Part shown: positions 1 through 5,680 of the stretch, piece after piece
Position numbering within the stretch: the first letter of the stretch is position 1
Layout: each line of letters begins with the position of its first letter
Origin: a bacterium
GTDB taxonomy: Bacteria; Verrucomicrobiota; Verrucomicrobiia; Limisphaerales; UBA11358
Direction of reading: 5' to 3'
Assembly: GCA_021781185.1 (NCBI GenBank)
Contig: JAJXXI010000417.1
Coordinates: forward strand, 1-6,630
DNA length: 6,630 nt
Program-made: the position numbers and the translations under genes
The notes under the pieces: model-generated
Databases searched by the model: none
What the model saw: the letters and a program-made list of their open reading frames with translations, nothing else
Told to the model about the DNA's origin: nothing

Positions 1-1545
1 CAGCATTCCTATGAGAACCACATCGGTTCGTTGAAAAAAGGCGGCATTGTGCTGTTTGATTCCGATCATGTGGTGGCCAAGCCTGAGTTGGAAAAGGATT
101 ATCATCACGTCGGCATCCCGATTTCCGGACTGACCGTTGAAGCCATCGGTGGCACGGCGAAGGACAAGGGCAAAAACATTTTTGCACTGGGGTTGATTGC
201 CAAAATGTTTGATCTGAATGTGCCGAAGCTCGAAAAGCTCGTCGGCGAACGCTTCACCGGAAAAAATCCGAGTATCTTGAACAATGCGCTCGCCGCGTTC
301 CATGCCGGTTATGGTCATTCACTGGGCAACATCGTCGAGACTTTTAAGTTTGTGGACGCCCAGAAGAAGGATGGCAACCAAGTGGTGATGAACGGCAACG
401 AGGCGATTGGCTACGGTCTTATCGCCGCCGGCGTGCGTTTTGGCGCTGGCTACCCGATTACGCCGTGGACGGACATCATGGAACTGCTCCGCCGCGAACT
501 GCCGAAATACGGCGGCTCTTTTATCCAGTGCGAAGATGAAATTGCTTCCATTTCCATGGCCATCGGGGCCAGTTACTCGGGCCGCGTCGCTGTGACCGGT
601 TCCAGCGGACCTGGCATTGCGCTCAAGACCGAGGCGCTCGGCTGGGCGGTCATGGCGGAAGTGCCGCTGGTCATCATTGATGTGCAACGCGGCGGCCCAT
701 CCACCGGCATGCCGACGAACATTGAGCAGTCCGACTTGAACATCGCCATTAACGGCGGGCACGGTGACTCCCCGCGCGTGGTCATCGCGCCGGCCAATGT
801 CGAAGATTGTTTCTACATGTCCATCGAGGCCGTGAACATTGCCCGGAAATACAGTGTGCCGGTGATTTTGCTCACCGATCAGGGCATCGCCACGCGCATC
901 GAGGCGTTCGTTGAGCCGAATCTCGAAAAAGTTTGCCAGGACATCACGCCCGATCTCTCTCCAGTTGCCAATCACAAGCCTTATGATTTGAACGCGAAGG
1001 ACGGCATCACTCACCATGTCGTGCCCGGCACCAAGATTTTGAGCGGCAAGTATCCCATCGCTACCGGCTTGGAGCACGATGAGATGGGCCATCCGTCGGG
1101 TTCGCCGAAACTGCACATGCAGATGAACGCCAAACGCCGGAAAAAACTGCAGGCACTTGCCACCATGCTGCCAGTGCCAAAAGTTTACGGCCCGCCCGAG
1201 GGCAACGTGCTGCTCGTCGGTTGGGGTTCCACGGAAGGCCCCATCCGCGAGGCTGTGGATCGCGCCCGCGCCGCCGGCGACAGCGTTTCGTCCATCCACC
1301 TCAAGCATGTCAATCCGCTGCCCAACGGGCTGGAGAACATCTTCTCCGGTTTCAATCACATCCTCGTGGTGGAAATGAACGATGAAGGACTTTACGGCAT
1401 CGGCCAGATGGGAGCGGTTTTGCGCGCCCGCTATTGTGATCCCAAAATTCAGGGCATCAACAAGACCGATGGCCTTACCTGGAAGGTGAAAGAAATTCTG
1501 GAACGGGTGAAAACCAACGTCACCACCGGCCTCCGCAAATATTAA
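1..1545 (+). CDS. korA: 2-oxoacid:acceptor (ferredoxin-type) oxidoreductase, fused gamma-alpha subunit, 5'-partial
   Basis: This subunit pairs with the beta subunit to decarboxylate a 2-oxoacid oxidatively to its acyl-CoA, passing electrons to ferredoxin or a similar acceptor in the cytoplasm. The frame is open from base 1, so the true start lies upstream; the TTG at 31 is inside the coding region. Bases 1 to about 370 encode the end of the gamma (POR catalytic) domain. The alpha pyrimidine-binding domain follows from about 382, with a GNEAIGYG motif, the substrate-loop YPITP motif at 451-465, and GGPSTGMPT...EQSDL at 691-735. The C-terminal domain II (VLLVGWGSTEGP, then HVNPLP) ends at the TAA at 1543. 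The 515 residues seen are shorter than typical fused subunits of about 600, which fits the missing N-terminus. Family assignment is strong. 2-Oxoglutarate is the likeliest substrate for a two-subunit Kor-type enzyme, but the sequence does not prove it. Confidence 0.93.
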   Translation, partial: QHSYENHIGSLKKGGIVLFDSDHVVAKPELEKDYHHVGIPISGLTVEAIGGTAKDKGKNIFALGLIAKMFDLNVPKLEKLVGERFTGKNPSILNNALAAFHAGYGHSLGNIVETFKFVDAQKKDGNQVVMNGNEAIGYGLIAAGVRFGAGYPITPWTDIMELLRRELPKYGGSFIQCEDEIASISMAIGASYSGRVAVTGSSGPGIALKTEALGWAVMAEVPLVIIDVQRGGPSTGMPTNIEQSDLNIAINGGHGDSPRVVIAPANVEDCFYMSIEAVNIARKYSVPVILLTDQGIATRIEAFVEPNLEKVCQDITPDLSPVANHKPYDLNAKDGITHHVVPGTKILSGKYPIATGLEHDEMGHPSGSPKLHMQMNAKRRKKLQALATMLPVPKVYGPPEGNVLLVGWGSTEGPIREAVDRARAAGDSVSSIHLKHVNPLPNGLENIFSGFNHILVVEMNDEGLYGIGQMGAVLRARYCDPKIQGINKTDGLTWKVKEILERVKTNVTTGLRKY

Positions 1546-1563
1546 TCGCAACCAGCAAATTTT

Positions 1564-2493
1564 ATGAGTGAAACTTTAATCGAAAAACCCGTCCCCAGTT
1601 CCACCACGCCGCCAGCAGCGGAGCGCAAGGGCCTGACCAAAAAAGAAATCGCCGCCGACCATCCAACCTGGTGCCCCGGCTGCGGCGACTTTTCCGTCCT
1701 CGCGTTGTATTTCAAACTGATTGAAAAGCGCAAAATGCTGCATGAAAAAATCACCACAGTCGCGGGCATCGGCTGCTCCAGCCGCTTCCCTTACTTCGTG
1801 CAGGCCCACGGAGCGCATTACATTCATGGCCGCGCGCTGCCGTTTGCCAGCGGCATTTCGCTCTCCCGCCCTGACTTGCACGTCTTCGTGTTCGGCGGCG
1901 ACGGCGACGCCTTCTCCATCGGCGGCAATCATTTCACCCACACCGCGCGCAAGAACATCAAGCTGACCTATTGCGTGATGGACAACTGGGTTTACGGCCT
2001 GACGAAAAAACAGACTTCCCCCACCTCGCCGCTCGGATTCAAGAGCAAGACCGACATCTGGGGTGCGGTGGACTACCCCATCAACCCGCTCAAGCAGGCG
2101 ATTTCCGCCGGAGCCACGTTCGTTGCCCGGACAACCTCCACCAATCCGAACCATGTCTTGCAGATGATGGAAGCCGCCATGGATCACGACGGTTTCAGCT
2201 TCATCGAATGCCTGAGCGAATGTGTGGAATTTTACGAGGGCGCGTTCGACGCCAGCAACCCGCGCAAGGGCGGCGTGTTCAACGAGATTCCTAAAAGCCA
2301 CGACGTGACAGACGAGCTCGCGGCCTACAAGCTGGCGAGCGAACCGTTCCCCGGCCACTTTGGCATTTTCTACAAGGCCAGCAAACCGACCAAGAATGCG
2401 AAGGAAGCCGAGATCAATAAATCCTTCCAGAGCAAAGTCACCGGCCTGAAAGACTGGCAGATTCTCCAGAAGAGCTTTGACCGGATGAAATAA
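1564..2493 (+). CDS. korB: 2-oxoacid:acceptor (ferredoxin-type) oxidoreductase, beta subunit
   Basis: This is the thiamine-diphosphate and [4Fe-4S] subunit of the same enzyme, 309 residues long. The CPGCG motif is at residues 37-41, and GIGCSSR with Cys71 follows. The TPP/Mg site is GGDGDAFSIGGNH (residues 111-123) with DNWVYGLT at 140-147. Cys37, Cys40, Cys71 and Cys220 (in SECVEF) are the expected four ligands of the single cluster. No extra 2[4Fe-4S] ferredoxin domain is seen, so an external ferredoxin-like acceptor is presumed. The ATG at 1564 lies 18 bases after the alpha-subunit stop, which is in the same frame, so no longer start exists. There is no Shine-Dalgarno sequence in front of it, and translation probably follows from the upstream gene. 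Residues 1-30 are low in complexity and rich in Pro, Ser and Thr, as is common ahead of the CPGCG motif. A pyruvate or branched-chain 2-oxoacid enzyme is possible but less likely. Confidence 0.94.
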   Translation: MSETLIEKPVPSSTTPPAAERKGLTKKEIAADHPTWCPGCGDFSVLALYFKLIEKRKMLHEKITTVAGIGCSSRFPYFVQAHGAHYIHGRALPFASGISLSRPDLHVFVFGGDGDAFSIGGNHFTHTARKNIKLTYCVMDNWVYGLTKKQTSPTSPLGFKSKTDIWGAVDYPINPLKQAISAGATFVARTTSTNPNHVLQMMEAAMDHDGFSFIECLSECVEFYEGAFDASNPRKGGVFNEIPKSHDVTDELAAYKLASEPFPGHFGIFYKASKPTKNAKEAEINKSFQSKVTGLKDWQILQKSFDRMK

Positions 2494-2516
2494 TCCGCAT
2501 TTGCGATTCACGAATG

Positions 2517-2552
2517 ACGAGCCCTGCGTGTTGCGGGACTCGTAATTTTTTT
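2517..2552 (+). terminator. Rho-independent terminator after korB
   Basis: The left arm ACGAGCCCTGC (2517-2527) pairs with the right arm GCGGGACTCGT (2533-2543) around the loop GTGTT. The stem has eleven positions, with one C/A mismatch and one T-G wobble. AA and a run of seven T (2546-2552) follow directly. It lies 24 bases past the korB stop and ends the korAB transcript before the NUDIX gene. Confidence 0.88.
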
Positions 2553-2590
2553 ATGGCGCGTCCCGCATAAATCAGAAATCGTAACCCTGC

Positions 2591-3055
2591 ATGCCGCATC
2601 TTCACGAAAAAATCGATTTCACCGTTGCCATCTTGGTCGTCCACGACGGAAAGATTCTGCTCATCCACCATCGCAAACTCGACAAGTGGCTGCCGCTCGG
2701 CGGCCACATCGAATTGGACGAGGATCCCGAGCAGGCAGCCCGGCGCGAGGCGAAGGAGGAAAGTGGTTTTGACGTGGAATTGCTAGGCGAACGGCCGCCC
2801 ACGACTTCGCCCGGCACCCGCGCGCTCATCGCGCCCCGCTTTCTGGACATCCACCGCATCAGCGACACGCACGAGCACATCGGCATGATTTACTGGGCAC
2901 GACCAAAGAATGGCACCCTGGCCCTCGCCGCTGAGGAGCATCACGACATCCGCTGGTGTGCGGCCGATGAGCTGGACACGCTTGCACCGCCAATGACGGA
3001 TGCCGTGAAATGGTATTGCCGCCAGGCGCTTGCGGAAATTCCCGCCCACCCGTGA
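2591..3055 (+). CDS. NUDIX hydrolase
   Basis: This is a cytoplasmic NUDIX-fold pyrophosphohydrolase of 154 residues, a normal single-domain size. The Nudix box is perfect at residues 38-60 (bases 2702-2770): Gly38, five residues, Glu44, seven residues, then REAKEESGF, which supplies the Mg-binding glutamates. The strand before it (FTVAILVVHDGKILLIHH) and the loop KWLPLGGH are typical of the family. The C-terminal part (HHDIRWCAADELDTL) matches the usual NUDIX tail in which an Asp/Glu-Leu helix follows a Trp. The ATG at 2591 is the first possible start, because an in-frame TAA sits at 2582; no Shine-Dalgarno sequence is visible. It is separated from korB by the terminator and overlaps the transporter gene by four bases. 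The substrate (an oxidised dNTP, a nucleotide sugar, a dinucleotide polyphosphate or other) cannot be told from the sequence. Confidence 0.92.
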   Translation: MPHLHEKIDFTVAILVVHDGKILLIHHRKLDKWLPLGGHIELDEDPEQAARREAKEESGFDVELLGERPPTTSPGTRALIAPRFLDIHRISDTHEHIGMIYWARPKNGTLALAAEEHHDIRWCAADELDTLAPPMTDAVKWYCRQALAEIPAHP

Positions 3056-4218
3056 ACCTCCGCCAAAAACGTCAGACGCTTTGCTTCAGCATCGAGGGAA
3101 TGAACTCCTTCGGCACGGTGCTGTTTTTCACCTACCTCTATTTCCTCCTGCACGACCGGTTTGGCTTCACCGACCAGTCAAACCTCGTCGTGGCCGCGCT
3201 GCTGGGGCTTTGCTATGCGGTGGCCTCGTGGCAGGCGGGTCGGCTCGCGCAGCGCTGGGGTTACTTCACCGCGCTCAAGGTGGGTTTTTGCGTCATGATC
3301 GCCGGACTGCTGGCCGGCTCGCAGCTTGCGTCCGCCGCCGGGCAAATCACCGCCGCCGCCGTGGTTACGCTGGGCATGTGTTTCACCTGGCCCGTGCTGG
3401 AGGCGCTCATCAGCGAAGGTGAAACGCCCGACCGCGTGCCCCACGCCATCGGCATCTACAACATCACCTGGGCCGCGACCAATGCGGGCGCGCTGTTCAT
3501 CGGCGGCACGCTCATCATGAAGCTGGGCTACCAGAGCTTGTTTTATCTACCCGCCGCCCTGTTCGCGCTGGAAATGGCGCTGGCGTTCTGGCTGGAAAAA
3601 CTGCCGAAACCCGCCGTGGACGAACCCAGCTTGACGGTTGCGTCCCATGCGGGCGGCCCCGCGCCCCGGCTCGCGAAATCGTTTCAGCGCATGGCGTGGC
3701 TGGCGAATCCGTTTGCCTACATCGCCATCAACACGCTGCTCGCCGTGCTGCCGGGCATCGCGGCCAAATTCCACCTGTCGCCGATGTCTGCCGGTTTTAT
3801 CTGTTCGCTCTGGGGTTTCATGCGTTTCCTGTCGTTCATCGTGCTCTGGCGCTGGACCGGCTGGCATTATCGTTTCCGCTGGCTGGCGACGGCGTTCGGT
3901 CTGCTGGTCATTTCATTCGCCGCCATCCTGATTGCCCCCAGCCTGGTGGTGGTGCTGATGGCGCAACTGCTTTTCGGCGCGGCCGTCGGTCTGATCTATT
4001 ATTCCTCGTTGTTTTATGCCATGGATGCGAGCGACACCAAAAGCGAACATGGCGGCATTCACGAGGCGGCCATTGGCGTGGGCAACTCCGTCGGCCCGGC
4101 GGTGGGGGCGGCGGCATTGTGGCTTGCCCCGCAAAACGCCAGCATGGGGGCCTGGGCCGTTTCGGGCCTGCTCGCCGCCGGCCTCGGCGGATTGCTGTGG
4201 CTGCGGAAAAAAACTTGA
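3052..4218 (+). CDS. Major facilitator superfamily (MFS) transporter
   Basis: This is an inner-membrane transporter of 388 residues with about 12 hydrophobic segments. The first four lie at roughly residues 18-34, 44-62, 72-92 and 98-118. GRLAQRWGYFTALK (residues 63-76), between TM2 and TM3, is a diverged form of the MFS motif A. A polar, proline-containing cytoplasmic loop (about 182-218) separates the two six-helix halves. The C-terminal half has a conserved-looking polar stretch, HGGIHEAAIGVGNSVGPAVG, at the start of TM11. I chose the GTG at 3052 because its GTGA overlaps the NUDIX stop by four bases, a usual coupling arrangement. An ATG at 3010 would force a 46-base overlap and add a non-membrane peptide, while the ATG at 3100 would remove the basic RQKRQ N-terminus. 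The substrate is unknown. Coupling to a NUDIX gene hints at a shared physiological unit but does not name a solute. Confidence 0.88.
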   Translation: MNLRQKRQTLCFSIEGMNSFGTVLFFTYLYFLLHDRFGFTDQSNLVVAALLGLCYAVASWQAGRLAQRWGYFTALKVGFCVMIAGLLAGSQLASAAGQITAAAVVTLGMCFTWPVLEALISEGETPDRVPHAIGIYNITWAATNAGALFIGGTLIMKLGYQSLFYLPAALFALEMALAFWLEKLPKPAVDEPSLTVASHAGGPAPRLAKSFQRMAWLANPFAYIAINTLLAVLPGIAAKFHLSPMSAGFICSLWGFMRFLSFIVLWRWTGWHYRFRWLATAFGLLVISFAAILIAPSLVVVLMAQLLFGAAVGLIYYSSLFYAMDASDTKSEHGGIHEAAIGVGNSVGPAVGAAALWLAPQNASMGAWAVSGLLAAGLGGLLWLRKKT

Positions 4219-4345
4219 CCCCGCGAACTCGCCAGCAGCCCAGGCGAAAACTTTGGAAAAAATCGAACGGAACTTGGAAACCATCTTCCATCCAACTCCG
4301 GCAAGCCCCTTTTCTCTCCGACCGATCGTTTTCTTTCTGTCACTT

Positions 4346-4372
4346 TTCGTCTGGTTCGTGTATTTCGTGGTT
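4346..4372 (+). repeat. Three TTCGT direct repeats with a 9-base period, upstream of the aminopeptidase gene
   Basis: The units are TTCGTCTGG (4346-4354), TTCGTGTAT (4355-4363) and TTCGTGGTT (4364-4372). The first five bases are identical in all three and the period is exactly nine. The array ends 18 bases before the ATG at 4391. It sits in the only non-coding spacer of more than 100 bases in the window (4219-4390). Apart from this array and the inverted repeat next to it, I see no gene, clear terminator or canonical promoter in that spacer. The role could be regulator binding or a copy of a dispersed intergenic repeat; the sequence alone does not decide. Confidence 0.6.
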
Positions 4373-4382
4373 CAACATTGAA
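4371..4382. repeat. Short inverted repeat TTCAA-CA-TTGAA before the aminopeptidase start
   Basis: TTCAA (4371-4375) and TTGAA (4378-4382) are perfect reverse complements with a two-base spacer. The site adjoins the TTCGT array and ends eight bases before the ATG at 4391. It could be a small operator half-site pair, but a ten-base match of this kind can arise by chance. Confidence 0.3.
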
Positions 4383-4390
4383 TCGCTGAA

Positions 4391-5680
4391 ATGAAAGCCG
4401 TTCCCCTCCCCGCCGCCCTGTTCATCCTGAACCGCGAACGCCTCGTCCAGAAGCTGTTGCCGCGCTCGCTGGCCGTCCTGAACGCCAACGACATCATGCC
4501 CACGAACGCCGACGGTTCCATGGGCCATCTCCAGAACGCCGACCTCTTTTATCTCACCGGCATTCATCAGGAGGAGACCATCCTGCTGCTCGCGCCGGAT
4601 GCGTTCGATCCAAACCACCGCGAGATTCTTTTCGTGCGCCAGCCCAATGAGCATCTGACCATCTGGGAAGGCCACAAGCTGGCCAAGGAAGAGGCGACCG
4701 CCCTTTCCGGCATCAAGCAGGTGAGATGGCTTTCTGAATTCCCCGGAATTTTCCGCCAGCTCATGTGTGAAGTGGAAAACGCCTATCTCAACAGCAACGA
4801 ACACCCGCGCGCCGACGCGCCGGTGGAAACGCGGGATGCGCGTTTCGTCCGCGCTTGCCGGAAACAATTTCCGCTGCACCACTATCGCCGCCTGGCACCG
4901 CTGATGCACGAGCTTCGTTCCGTGAAATCGCCGCATGAGATTGACGCCATCAAGGCCGCGTGCGACCTCACCGGCAAAGGCTTCCGGCGCGTCTGTAAAT
5001 TTCTGAAACCCGGCGTCAACGAGGCCGAGGTCGAGGCCGAGTTCGCGCATGAATTCCTCCGGCACAAGGGCCAGTTTGCCTACGCGCCCATCATCGCCGG
5101 CGGCGCAAACAACAACATCCTGCACTACACCCAGAACGACCAGATCTGTAAAAAGGGCGACCTCCTGCTGCTCGATGTCGCCGCCGGGCTGGGCAATTAC
5201 ATGAGCGACCTCACGCGCACCATTCCCGTGAACGGACGTTTCACGCGCCGGCAGAAGCAGGTTTACAACGCCGTGCTGCGCGTCTTCCGCGCCCAGGTCG
5301 CCGCACTCGTGCCCGGCAAGACCACCAAGGATTTGCGGCTGGAATGCGAGGAACATGTCGCCAAGGAATGCGTTGATCTCGGCCTGCTCAAACCATCGCA
5401 ACTCAAAAAGCAAACGCCGGACAATCCCGCCGCGCGCCCGTTTTTCATGCACGGCGTTTCGCACCCCATCGGGCTGGACGTGCATGACGTCACCTACAAT
5501 CATTTCAAAATCGAGCCCGGCTGGGTGCTGACCGTCGAACCGGCGATTTATATCAAGGAGGAAGGCTTCGGTGTGCGCCTCGAAAACACCGTCGTCGTCA
5601 CCGAAACCGGCCAGCTCGATCTGATGGCCGGCATCCCCATTGAAGCTGATGAGATCGAAGACCTGATGAACCGCCGATGA
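4391..5680 (+). CDS. pepP: Xaa-Pro aminopeptidase (aminopeptidase P, peptidase family M24B)
   Basis: This is a dimetal (usually Mn) exopeptidase that removes the N-terminal residue when proline is in second place. At 429 residues it is the usual bacterial length. The aminopeptidase P N-terminal domain covers about residues 5-140 (the NADLFYLTG motif is typical), and the pita-bread M24 domain about 176-410. All five metal ligands are present: Asp262, Asp273, His358, Glu383 and Glu398. The catalytic-site histidines expected from E. coli PepP are also there: His245 in AGGANNNILHY, and His354 and His365 in HGVSHPIGLDVHD. No signal peptide is seen, so the enzyme is probably cytoplasmic. The ATG at 4391 is fixed by an in-frame TGA at 4379; there is no Shine-Dalgarno sequence. 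Its stop overlaps the next gene as ATGA, so the two are probably co-translated. A prolidase is less likely given the aminopeptidase P N-domain. Confidence 0.94.
   Translation: MKAVPLPAALFILNRERLVQKLLPRSLAVLNANDIMPTNADGSMGHLQNADLFYLTGIHQEETILLLAPDAFDPNHREILFVRQPNEHLTIWEGHKLAKEEATALSGIKQVRWLSEFPGIFRQLMCEVENAYLNSNEHPRADAPVETRDARFVRACRKQFPLHHYRRLAPLMHELRSVKSPHEIDAIKAACDLTGKGFRRVCKFLKPGVNEAEVEAEFAHEFLRHKGQFAYAPIIAGGANNNILHYTQNDQICKKGDLLLLDVAAGLGNYMSDLTRTIPVNGRFTRRQKQVYNAVLRVFRAQVAALVPGKTTKDLRLECEEHVAKECVDLGLLKPSQLKKQTPDNPAARPFFMHGVSHPIGLDVHDVTYNHFKIEPGWVLTVEPAIYIKEEGFGVRLENTVVVTETGQLDLMAGIPIEADEIEDLMNRR

Noticed and set aside
31..33. The TTG at 31 as the start of korA
   Set aside because: The frame is open upstream to base 1, and the gamma domain is clearly missing its N-terminal part, so the gene continues outside the window.
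319..1551. A 410-codon open frame on the - strand opposite korA
   Set aside because: It is antisense to a clearly conserved alpha subunit, its composition is rich in His, Arg and Gly as in shadow frames, and no domain is recognised.
1576..2511. A 311-codon open frame on the - strand opposite korB
   Set aside because: It has the same shadow pattern; the + strand carries the intact CPGCG and TPP-binding motifs.
3010..3051. The ATG at 3010 as an earlier start of the MFS gene
   Set aside because: It would overlap the NUDIX gene by 46 bases and add a peptide with no membrane character. The GTG at 3052 gives a four-base coupled overlap.
4219..4345. A promoter or MFS terminator in the first part of the 4219-4390 spacer
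   Set aside because: I found no convincing -35/-10 pair and no stem followed by a T-run. The short TGGAA/TTCCA pair at 4275-4290 is too weak to call.
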